Below the pieces are notes generated by a model, which ran no database searches, was not told where the DNA came from, and was given only the letters and a program-made list of their open reading frames with translations. From contig JAEWSN010000202.1 in the NCBI GenBank assembly GCA_023459915.1, positions 1 through 5,507 of the forward strand: a DNA stretch of 5,507 bases. Reading direction: 5' to 3'. Source of the DNA: Bacillota bacterium (lineage in GTDB: Bacteria; Bacillota; Clostridia; DSM-8532). Shown piece after piece: positions 1-5,507 of the stretch. Within the stretch, counting starts at the first letter, position 1; every line of letters begins with the position of its first letter. The position numbers were made by a program, and so were the translations under genes.

Positions 1-634
1 ACACAAACGACACCTGGTACTTGTCCTTGAGCTCCTTGAACAGGTTGACGATGTTCATCTTCATCGACGCGTCGATGGCGGCCACCGGTTCATCGGCGAT
101 GATGAGCTTGGGCTTTGTAATCAACGCTCGCGCGATGGACACGCGCTGCAGTTCCCCGCCGGAGAACTGGGTGGGGTATTTGCCTTTCACCACCGCCAGG
201 GACATGCCCACGCTCTTGAGGGTTTCGTCCACAAGCACCTCGGCCTCCCGCATGTTTTTGGCAATCTTCAGCCGCAGGGCGGTGTTGAACAGGTAGGTGT
301 CCACGGTTTTGCGCATGGAAAAGGACTCGTACGGATTCTGGAAAATGGGCTGCACATCCCGCTTGAACAGGAATTGATTGTAATGCCGCTTGTCCCGATA
401 GGCGTGCCCGGACAGCACAATGTCCCCCTCGTCGGCGTCGTGCATGCGCAAAATCATCTTGCACAGGGTGGACTTGCCGCAGCCGGATTCGCCCACAATG
501 GACAGGATGACGGGTTTGCCCGCGTCGATGTCGATGGTGACGTCGTCCACCGCGGTGAGCCGTTTCTTGCTGAGCATGCCCCCGATGTGGAAGGTCTTGG
601 TGACACCCTTGTTTTGTAGCAGTTTCTCAGACAT
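1..634 (-). CDS. ABC importer ATPase 2, DppF/OppF type (3' end cut off by window edge)
   Basis: Second nucleotide-binding subunit of the importer; on the cytoplasmic face it would pair with the ATPase encoded just upstream. I translated 211 codons from the ATG at 634, with no stop before the left edge. Visible motifs are Walker A GESGCGKST (residues 48-56), Q-loop FQN (98-100), signature FSGGE (157-161), Walker B LIIADE (177-182) and a D-loop reading AAIDAS (185-190). The frame stops at V211, just before the expected switch histidine and the C-terminal oligopeptide-transporter extension, so roughly 100 or more residues are probably missing. The start is 11 nt after the stop of ATPase 1, with a G-rich Shine-Dalgarno (GAGGGGGA) overlapping that stop, which suggests coupled translation. 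Family members usually have S-A-L-D-V-S in the D-loop; the A-I-D-A-S form recalls oligosaccharide-type systems (from memory). Family assignment is very secure; the substrate is not. Confidence 0.96.
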   Translation of the reverse strand, partial: MSEKLLQNKGVTKTFHIGGMLSKKRLTAVDDVTIDIDAGKPVILSIVGESGCGKSTLCKMILRMHDADEGDIVLSGHAYRDKRHYNQFLFKRDVQPIFQNPYESFSMRKTVDTYLFNTALRLKIAKNMREAEVLVDETLKSVGMSLAVVKGKYPTQFSGGELQRVSIARALITKPKLIIADEPVAAIDASMKMNIVNLFKELKDKYQVSFV

Positions 635-645
635 GTTGTTCCCCC

Positions 646-1608
646 TCATCCATGGAGCAGATGGCAGGCCGCAAATCGCCCCTCCTGCACTTCCTGGAAC
701 ACCGGCACCTCGGCCCGGCAGCGATCGGTCGCCTTGGGGCAGCGGGGCGCGAACCGGCAGCCCGGCGGTGGATTCGACAGCGCCGGCGGCCGGCCTGGAA
801 TGCCGGCCTTGGAGCTCCGGTCCCCCACCCGCGGCAGCGCGTTGACCAGCATCTGCGAATACGGGTGCAGCGGCCGGTGGAAAATATCCTCGGTGTTGCC
901 GAGCTCCACCATGCTGCCCGAATACATGATGCCCATCCGGTCGGTGACCTGATAATGCACACCCATGTCGTGGCTGACGATGATCATGGTGTTCTTCAGT
1001 TCCTTTTGCAGCCGCATCAGCATCATGAGGATGCCCTTTTGCACCACCACGTCGAGCGCGGTGGTCGGTTCGTCCGCCAACACCACATTCGGGGACATGA
1101 ACGTGGCCAGCGCGATGATGACCCGCTGGCGCATGCCGCCCGAAAGCTGGAAGGGATAGGCATCGAGCAGCTCCGGTGCCAGGCTCAGCGCCTCAAGGTA
1201 ATCGGCGACCCGCTTGAGGGTCTGCGCCTTGGTCTCGTTCCTGCGATCCAATTTCGGGATGGAATCGAGGAACTGGTTTTTCAGCGGCACAATGGGATTG
1301 AGCACGCTCTGCGCGGCCTGCGGCACATAGGAGATGTTGTTCCACCAGGTTTTGCGGATCTCCCCGGTCTCATAGGAGAAGGGCTTTCCCCCTTTCTCCC
1401 CGGACAGCGTGAGCCTGCCGGCATCGATGGACAACGGGAACTCGATGATGTCGTACAGGACCTTGAGCAGGGTGGTCTTGCCGCAGCCGGACTCTCCCGC
1501 GATCCCGAAAATCTCGTTGTCGCGGATGGTCAGGGTCACGTCCTGGATGACATGCACCGGCCCATCCATGGTGGCGTATGAAGCGGACAAATGGTCGACC
1601 TTTATCAT
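646..1608 (-). CDS. ABC importer ATPase 1, DppD/OppD type
   Basis: Complete 320-residue cytoplasmic ATPase that hydrolyses ATP to drive the paired permeases. Motifs in order: Walker A GESGCGKTT (38-46), Q-loop VPQ (95-97) followed by an AAQSVLNP stretch, signature LSGGM (155-159), Walker B VVLADE (175-180), D-loop TALD (183-186) and switch H213 in VSHD. The C-terminal oligopeptide-transporter extension begins near HPY (248-250). It ends with four cysteines at 284, 290, 297 and 315, the pattern that binds an iron-sulphur cluster in a structurally studied DppD. The length is normal for the family. The ATG overlaps the stop of permease 2 in an ATGA, and an AGGAAGG Shine-Dalgarno lies about 5 nt upstream, so the start is well supported. 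The Q-loop neighbourhood VPQAAQSVLNP is closer to sugar-importing members than to the I-F-Q-D-P-type stretch usual in peptide systems (family knowledge, not a search). All catalytic motifs are intact. Confidence 0.97.
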   Translation of the reverse strand: MIKVDHLSASYATMDGPVHVIQDVTLTIRDNEIFGIAGESGCGKTTLLKVLYDIIEFPLSIDAGRLTLSGEKGGKPFSYETGEIRKTWWNNISYVPQAAQSVLNPIVPLKNQFLDSIPKLDRRNETKAQTLKRVADYLEALSLAPELLDAYPFQLSGGMRQRVIIALATFMSPNVVLADEPTTALDVVVQKGILMMLMRLQKELKNTMIIVSHDMGVHYQVTDRMGIMYSGSMVELGNTEDIFHRPLHPYSQMLVNALPRVGDRSSKAGIPGRPPALSNPPPGCRFAPRCPKATDRCRAEVPVFQEVQEGRFAACHLLHG

Positions 1609-2447
1609 CCCAGCCTTCCTCTCTTCTTGGATTGATAGTCATTGTAGCCCGTGATCAGCAGGAACAGGCCAATGAACAGAATGGCGGTGGCCAAAATCGG
1701 CGAGCCGATCCAGAACCACTGCCGGGTGAAGATGGCATTGCGGTCCCGGGCCCATTGAATCATGTTGCCCAGGGAGATGAGGTTGCCGGGTGACAGGCCC
1801 AGCACCGCCAGGCTGGACTCCGCGGCGATGGCCGCCAGGGTCGCGTTCATGAAGTTGGACAGCGACCAGGAGAACGCGTATGGCAGGATTTCGGTCACAA
1901 TCACCTGCACCGTGCTCTCACCGGAAAACCAGGCGGTGTGGATGAAGTCGCGTTCCCGCATCGACAGCGCCAGGGAGCGTATCTGCCGGCTCGGCCATGC
2001 CCAGGCGAACATGGCCAGCACCAGCGCCATGACATAGACCGTGGACGAGCCCTTCATGAACGAGGTCATCAGAATCAGAATCGGCAGGGACGGGATGACG
2101 ATGAACGTATCCGTGACAACGGTCAGCGCCCGGTCGAGCGCGCCGCCGGAAAAACCGGCCAGCAGCCCGATGAACACCCCGGCCACCGTGCCGATGGTCG
2201 CCACAATGAGGCCGATCAGCAGCGAGTTGTGGATGCTCTCGATCAACAGCCACATCACATCCTGGCCCAGGCTGGTGGTCCCGAGCCAGTGTTCGGCCGA
2301 CGGCCCCAGCTTGATGGGCCAGGTGTTGAACGTAAAGGGATTCTCATGGGGAAAGAAGTACACGACAAACCCGATGAAAAGGAAGGCAAGGGTGATCGGC
2401 AAGCCAATTTTCAAGCGTAGGTTCGCATGTTTCCAGAACTTTTTCAA
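1605..2447 (-). CDS. ABC importer permease 2, DppC/OppC type
   Basis: Complete 280-residue inner-membrane subunit, one half of the translocation pore. Hydrophobic segments lie near residues 14-31, 74-97, 108-130, 135-152, 190-217 and 246-268, consistent with the six-helix DppC fold. The motif LGTTSLGQDV (55-64) matches the L-G-T-D-x-L-G-R-D-V signature before helix 2. The cytoplasmic EAA-type loop, which docks on an ATPase, lies about 168-189 and ends in ILP with the conserved glycine at 176. The start is TTG: no ATG fits, and a GGAGGAG Shine-Dalgarno stands 6 nt upstream. The gene begins 18 nt after permease 1 ends, and its TGA overlaps the ATG of ATPase 1 by 4 nt. The C-terminus is short and basic (KKRGR), as expected for a cytoplasmic tail. 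It lacks the long N-terminal extension seen in some DppC proteins. Family is secure; substrate is open. Confidence 0.95.
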   Translation of the reverse strand: MKKFWKHANLRLKIGLPITLAFLFIGFVVYFFPHENPFTFNTWPIKLGPSAEHWLGTTSLGQDVMWLLIESIHNSLLIGLIVATIGTVAGVFIGLLAGFSGGALDRALTVVTDTFIVIPSLPILILMTSFMKGSSTVYVMALVLAMFAWAWPSRQIRSLALSMRERDFIHTAWFSGESTVQVIVTEILPYAFSWSLSNFMNATLAAIAAESSLAVLGLSPGNLISLGNMIQWARDRNAIFTRQWFWIGSPILATAILFIGLFLLITGYNDYQSKKRGRLG

Positions 2448-2453
2448 AGCGTG

Positions 2454-2460
2454 CTCCTCC
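2454..2460 (-). promoter_or_regulatory. Shine-Dalgarno site fixing the TTG start of permease 2
   Basis: GGAGGAG on the minus strand lies 6 nt before the TTG at 2447-2445. It is in the 18-nt gap after permease 1. The strong match to the 16S anti-Shine-Dalgarno and the ideal spacing support TTG as the real start. Confidence 0.85.
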
Positions 2461-2465
2461 TGCCT

Positions 2466-3464
2466 TCAGTTGTATCGAATCCGCGGGTCGATGAACGGAT
2501 AAATCAGGTCCACCACCAGCGTCGCGGTGGAGATGGCCACAATGGAGATGGTGATGCAGCCCAGAATCATGTTGTAATCTGACATCAGGATGGCCTTCTG
2601 AATCAGCAGGCCCACGCCGGGGTACCCAAAGACGATTTCGGTCATGATGGAACCGCCGAACACGCCCCCCAGGCTCATGGCCAGTGCGGTGACCTGTGTG
2701 AGGATGGAGTTGCGGAAAACATAACTCGCGCCGATACGGGCTTCAGACAGCCCCCTGTACCGGGCGAACAGCACAAAATCCTCCTCGGCGGTGGTGCCGG
2801 CCAGCGACTTCATGGAGATGATCCACCAGCCCGTGCCGACCAGCAGCATGGCAATGGCCGGCAGAATGGACGCCTTGACCAGGGACGCAAACAGCACCCC
2901 GAAATTGCCCTGCGTATTGATGGTGGCCTGGATGGGGAACCACCCCAGGATGAAGGCGAAGACGATCTGCAACACCAGCGCGATGATGAAATAGGGAATG
3001 GGGTAGATGCAGATGGCAATCCCTTCAAGAATTTGCGAGGACATCTTGTTTTTTCTGAACCCGGCCAACAGGCCGATGGTGTTGCCGATAATCCAGGCAA
3101 TCACGGTGGTGGACAGCGACAGGAACAGCGTGTACGGCAGGTACATGCCGATGATGTCGCCCACCGGGGTGGGATAGTTCATCAGGGATGGCCCGAAATT
3201 GAACTGCAGCAGGCCATTCCACAGAAATGACCCGTACTGTTCAATCAGTGATCCCTCCAGCCCGAATTGAACCCGCAGCTGGGTGCGGAGTGCCTCCATC
3301 TCCAGGGGATCCATTTGCCCGGAACGGGACTGCATCTGCCCAATCATGTTCTCGACCGGATCGGACGGAAACATGCGGGGAATGAAGAAGATGAAGGTGA
3401 TGCCAATCCAGATCGTCAGCAAATAGGCGAAAAATCGTTGGCCGAAATACCTGCGGAATTTCAA
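2466..3464 (-). CDS. ABC importer permease 1, DppB/OppB type
   Basis: Complete 332-residue inner-membrane subunit, partner of permease 2 in the pore. Hydrophobic segments lie near 10-29, 108-136, 147-175, 187-212, 255-280 and 296-322. A large extracytoplasmic loop (about 30-106) separates the first two, typical of DppB. The EAA-type ATPase-docking loop is about 227-258, with the RGLSE core at 237-241. Other family marks are EIVFGYPGVG (276-285) and a C-terminal DPRIRY (326-331). The longest open frame would begin at a GTG at 3473-3471, but that GTG overlaps the only good ribosome site (AAAGGAG at 3479-3473). I therefore place the start at the TTG at 3464-3462, 8 nt downstream of it, which gives an N-terminus MKFRRYFGQR. 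The gene follows the binding-protein gene after 222 nt of structured spacer and precedes permease 2 by 18 nt. Family certain; start fairly sure. Confidence 0.94.
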   Translation of the reverse strand: MKFRRYFGQRFFAYLLTIWIGITFIFFIPRMFPSDPVENMIGQMQSRSGQMDPLEMEALRTQLRVQFGLEGSLIEQYGSFLWNGLLQFNFGPSLMNYPTPVGDIIGMYLPYTLFLSLSTTVIAWIIGNTIGLLAGFRKNKMSSQILEGIAICIYPIPYFIIALVLQIVFAFILGWFPIQATINTQGNFGVLFASLVKASILPAIAMLLVGTGWWIISMKSLAGTTAEEDFVLFARYRGLSEARIGASYVFRNSILTQVTALAMSLGGVFGGSIMTEIVFGYPGVGLLIQKAILMSDYNMILGCITISIVAISTATLVVDLIYPFIDPRIRYN

Positions 3465-3472
3465 CGGTGACA

Positions 3473-3479
3473 CTCCTTT
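3473..3479 (-). promoter_or_regulatory. Shine-Dalgarno site deciding the start of permease 1
   Basis: AAAGGAG on the minus strand is followed after 8 nt by TTG AAA TTC. The same seven bases include the G of the alternative GTG start at 3473, which would leave no spacing at all. The TTG at 3464 is therefore preferred, shortening the protein by three residues. Confidence 0.8.
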
Positions 3480-3522
3480 GCCTTGTGGTGTACGGGTTTC
3501 ACGTGGTGTTGGTGATCGGGTG

Positions 3523-3537
3523 CGCCGCCATGCGGCG
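3523..3537 (-). repeat. Small GC-only hairpin upstream of permease 1
   Basis: CGCCGC and GCGGCG form a perfect 6-bp inverted repeat around a 3-nt loop, about 45 nt before the permease 1 ribosome site. One arm could instead pair, with one mismatch, with the GCGCCACC segment (minus strand) at 3558-3551, so two mutually exclusive folds are possible. Such short GC-rich repeats can occur by chance in GC-rich DNA, so function is uncertain. Confidence 0.4.
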
Positions 3538-3563
3538 TGCGCCGTCTTGCGGTGGCGCGGTGT

Positions 3564-3648
3564 TCGTGTGGTCTCTGGTTTTCATGATGCCACGGCTGCC
3601 TGGCAGAACCGCCAGGCAGCCGTGGGTGTCGGTTGGTTTCCCACACGA
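3564..3648 (-). promoter_or_regulatory. Outer stem enclosing the 15-bp stem-loop
   Basis: TCGTGTGG at 3564-3571 is the exact reverse complement of CCACACGA at 3641-3648. The pair brackets the 15-bp stem-loop almost symmetrically (18 nt on one side, 15 on the other), giving a possible two-tier structure in the mRNA. An 8-bp match is weaker evidence than the inner stem, but its exactness and near-central placement make chance less attractive. Confidence 0.5.
3590..3625 (-). promoter_or_regulatory. Perfect 15-bp stem-loop after the binding-protein gene
   Basis: CCACGGCTGCCTGGC (3590-3604) and its exact reverse complement (3611-3625) surround a 6-nt loop, read GGTTCT in the transcript. The stem is 12 G-C pairs out of 15, so the RNA hairpin would be very stable. 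It starts 61 nt past the binding-protein stop. No U-run follows it (the next bases are CATCATGAAAACC), so it is not a standard intrinsic terminator. By analogy with the stem-loops between malE and malF, it may protect the upstream mRNA from 3' exonucleases or partly attenuate transcription into the permease genes. A protein-binding palindrome is an alternative, though the 6-nt loop and long stem favour RNA. Confidence 0.75.
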
Positions 3649-3686
3649 CAGTCCATGAAGGAGAAACAGAACAGACAAATTGACGC

Positions 3687-5507
3687 TTATTGAACCGGTG
3701 CAATCTCGGTCGTGATGTACTTGAAGCAGCTCCACCACCACCAGGGACCATTGTACGGGTTGTCCGCACTCGGGTAGTTGTTCCAGTACGTGCTGTTGGT
3801 CGGCACGAACTTCACGCCCGAGTGGAAGCCGATGAAGGGCAGTTCCTCGATGGAAATCTTGAAGAATTCAAGACCCAGCTCGTAGGACTTGGGATCCTCC
3901 GGAGAAAGGGTGGCCATTTCGTGGATGATTTCGGTGGCCCGGGCGTTGTTCCAGCGGCCGGACTGTCCGGATCCACGTTCGCCGATGGGCACGATGAGGT
4001 CGGCGTCCCATCCGCTGATCTGGGAGTAGATGTCCTTGGTGATGAAGCCGGTGGGCCAGTAGCCGCCGATGTCGAACTGGCCGGTGGCGCCGTTGGTGTC
4101 CCAGGTGGCGCTGGACTCGCTGACCAGATTGATCTTGAATCCGAACTTGGTCAGCTGGTCGAACGCAGCCTGTGTGCCACGGCCCGCCTGGGCTTCCGTA
4201 TCGGCCAGGTAGGTCATGTTGAAGGAGAAGGGTTCGCCGTTGAAGTACCAGCCGTCAGCCTTCTTTTCCAGGCCGGCCTTGATGAACAGCTTCTCGGCGG
4301 CCTGCGGGTCGTATTTCCAGCTGCCCACGCCGAACATGTCGATGAGGGCGTTCTTGTCGGTGGTGATGTCGTAGCCCTGGCCGCGGAGGATTTCCGCGAT
4401 GCGTTCTGCATAGCCGGGGTCAAACGGTTTCACGGTGGTGCCATCGCCCAGATCCAGCTCGAAGGATTCCAGCCAGGGGAGGATGGGCTTGACATACAGC
4501 TCCTGCGCGGCGCTGGTGTTGGTGAGCATCGGGAACGGTGACGCGCGGCCAACGCCCGAGAAGATGTTCTGGGAGATTTCGTCGAAGTTCATCGCCAGCG
4601 CGATGCCCCAGCGGAAATCCTTGTTGTCGTAGGGCGCGCCCTTGCCCATGGAGAACAGCAGGCCCTTGGAGCAGGGGTCGTCACTGGTGGCGTACGGGAA
4701 GTCCTTGTACCAGCAGGCGATGTTGGGATTCTGGGCGGTCATGACTTCCAGCATTTCCGGTGTCACTTCGCAAAGAATGTCCACTTCGTTGTTGATCAGG
4801 CTCATCTGGCGGCTGGTGTCGTCGCCGATGTTGCGGAACCAGACGTATTTCGCCAACGGCTGCTTGCCGGTCACAACACCCACGGTGCTGGCCTGCCAGT
4901 CTTCCCGGCGTTCGTACAGAATCCATTTGCCCAGCTCGTCATACGCCTTGACGGTGTACGGGCCGGCCACAACCGGGTTGGTGTCCTTGAACTGGGTCAC
5001 GTCCGGCTGCTTGGAGTAGACGTGCTCCGGCACGATGCGCAGATCGTTGCCCCAGATGGTGACGCCAAAGCGGAGGCTGAGGCGGGGGAACGCTTGCTTG
5101 GTCACGATCTTCACGGTGTAGTCGTCCACCTTCTCGACGGACTCGAAGATCTGGTTGTAATAGGCATTCTGGTTGATGCCCGTGTTGGTGAGAATCATGT
5201 TGAAGGTGAACACCACGTCGTCGGCGTTCAGATCCTCGCCGTCAGACCATTTGATGCCCTGGCGGATTTTCACGATGTGTTCGGTGAAGTCCGCGTTCGA
5301 GGTGGGCATGCCATCGGCCACTTCGCCGAACTGCTCACCTTTGATGGTGTCGATTTCCCACATCATGGCCGACATCAGCTGATGGATGCCGAAGCCCATC
5401 GTGGTGCCCTGCATGTAGGAGTTGAACTGGCCGGGGGTGTCTGTGGGAGACTGGCATTCCACAATCAGGGTTTCGGTTCTCGGGGTGTTGACTTCCGTCA
5501 TTTCCCC
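3687..5507 (-). CDS. Extracytoplasmic solute-binding protein, family 5 (SBP_bac_5), oligosaccharide-like; 5' end cut off
   Basis: Captures the transported solute outside the membrane and delivers it to the permeases. The frame is open to the right edge: an ATG at 5501 is preceded in frame by GGG GAA and has no properly spaced ribosome site or signal peptide. The true start and export signal therefore probably lie outside the window. Numbering from that methionine, 604 residues are visible. The family signature region is about 72-104, with IKWSDGE (83-89) and ADDVVFTFN (93-101). PVVAGPYTVKAYDE (176-189) and the GRWNNAR segment (515-521) are also typical. The C-terminus (571-604) is aromatic and rich in Asn and Pro, with four consecutive Trp (587-590). 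This tail resembles Thermotoga-type oligosaccharide-binding proteins more than DppA/OppA. It contains five cysteines (16, 244, 263, 277, 592). It is the first visible gene of the operon. Family is secure; sugar specificity is inference. Confidence 0.93.
   Translation of the reverse strand, partial: GEMTEVNTPRTETLIVECQSPTDTPGQFNSYMQGTTMGFGIHQLMSAMMWEIDTIKGEQFGEVADGMPTSNADFTEHIVKIRQGIKWSDGEDLNADDVVFTFNMILTNTGINQNAYYNQIFESVEKVDDYTVKIVTKQAFPRLSLRFGVTIWGNDLRIVPEHVYSKQPDVTQFKDTNPVVAGPYTVKAYDELGKWILYERREDWQASTVGVVTGKQPLAKYVWFRNIGDDTSRQMSLINNEVDILCEVTPEMLEVMTAQNPNIACWYKDFPYATSDDPCSKGLLFSMGKGAPYDNKDFRWGIALAMNFDEISQNIFSGVGRASPFPMLTNTSAAQELYVKPILPWLESFELDLGDGTTVKPFDPGYAERIAEILRGQGYDITTDKNALIDMFGVGSWKYDPQAAEKLFIKAGLEKKADGWYFNGEPFSFNMTYLADTEAQAGRGTQAAFDQLTKFGFKINLVSESSATWDTNGATGQFDIGGYWPTGFITKDIYSQISGWDADLIVPIGERGSGQSGRWNNARATEIIHEMATLSPEDPKSYELGLEFFKISIEELPFIGFHSGVKFVPTNSTYWNNYPSADNPYNGPWWWWSCFKYITTEIAPVQ

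Larger units (their letters stand above)
3465..3686. other. Structured spacer between the binding-protein gene and permease 1
   Basis: This 222-nt interval holds no supported gene. On the transcribed strand it begins with a pyrimidine-rich stretch just after the binding-protein stop. It then carries a perfect 15-bp stem-loop within an 8-bp outer stem, a small GC-rich hairpin, and a C-rich, G-poor run (3522-3481, about 18 C to 6 G in 42 nt) leading to the ribosome site. I see no convincing -35/-10 pair on either strand and no T-run after the hairpin. The likeliest role is setting the ratio of binding protein to membrane components. This is inferred from position and structure only. Confidence 0.7.

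Noticed and set aside
90..464. 124-codon minus-strand frame near the left edge
   Set aside because: It overlaps ATPase 2 in another frame. The true frame, open from 634 to the edge, carries Walker A, signature and Walker B motifs.
788..808. GGCCGGC / GCCGGCC inverted repeat with a 7-nt loop
   Set aside because: It lies inside the ATPase 1 coding sequence, in a Gly/Pro/Arg-rich linker. GC-rich codons explain it and nothing links it to regulation.
652..1581. 309-codon open frame on the plus strand
   Set aside because: It lies wholly antisense to ATPase 1, whose motifs are all intact. The predicted product is a low-complexity mix of His, Arg, Gly and Gln with no recognisable domain, as expected for a shadow frame in GC-rich DNA.
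3499..3585. 28-codon minus-strand frame in the spacer (M-K-T-R-D-H...), a possible leader peptide
   Set aside because: No Shine-Dalgarno precedes its ATG, which directly follows the strong hairpin, and the product has no regulatory codon run. It is the end of a longer frame that overlaps the binding-protein gene.
3590..3625. Reading the stem-loop as a rho-independent terminator
   Set aside because: No U-run follows the stem on the transcribed strand. On the plus strand the following sequence is only mildly T-rich and there is no plus-strand gene to terminate.
3732..3743. (CCA)4 tandem trinucleotide repeat
   Set aside because: It simply encodes the four consecutive tryptophans of the binding protein (TGG has no synonym). 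Four units are too few to argue for a contingency locus.
3690..4541. 283-codon open frame on the plus strand
   Set aside because: It is antisense to the binding-protein gene and Gly/Val/Ala-rich, with no domain and no ribosome site; a shadow frame.

Overview
The window is one continuous stretch of a bacterial ABC-importer operon. Every supportable gene lies on the minus strand, so transcription runs from the right edge to the left edge. The order is extracytoplasmic solute-binding protein (5' end cut off at the right edge), first permease (DppB/OppB type), second permease (DppC/OppC type), first ATPase (DppD/OppD type) and second ATPase (DppF/OppF type, 3' end cut off at the left edge). This is the standard layout of the peptide/nickel/oligosaccharide importer family. 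No RNA gene, insertion sequence, CRISPR array or phage gene is visible.

Layout on the minus strand: solute-binding protein 5507-3687; a 222-nt spacer 3686-3465 holding a strong inverted repeat; permease 1 at 3464-2466; 18-nt gap; permease 2 at 2447-1605; 4-nt ATGA overlap; ATPase 1 at 1608-646; 11-nt gap; ATPase 2 from 634 to beyond the edge. The tight spacing from permease 1 onward indicates one translationally coupled mRNA. The spacer after the binding-protein gene is the only substantial non-coding DNA. Its perfect 15-bp stem-loop, nested in a further 8-bp stem, is a plausible device for making much more binding protein than membrane components.

How the genes work together: the binding protein captures a solute outside the membrane and hands it to the permease heterodimer, and the two different ATPases power uptake. 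By annotation habit the family would be called 'peptide transporter'. Several features instead resemble the oligosaccharide-importing branch known from Thermotoga and similar bacteria: the aromatic, Asn/Pro-rich C-terminus of the binding protein, the Q-loop region of ATPase 1 and the A-I-D-A-S D-loop of ATPase 2. The substrate cannot be decided from this window.

Organism: a bacterium with GC clearly above 50 %, strong Shine-Dalgarno sites and TTG starts for both permeases. This fits a GC-rich member of a fermentative, sugar-using lineage (Chloroflexota, Bacillota, Spirochaetota or Thermotogota are all possible), but nothing here fixes the phylum. I found no previously undescribed system. The most interesting item is the structured spacer.
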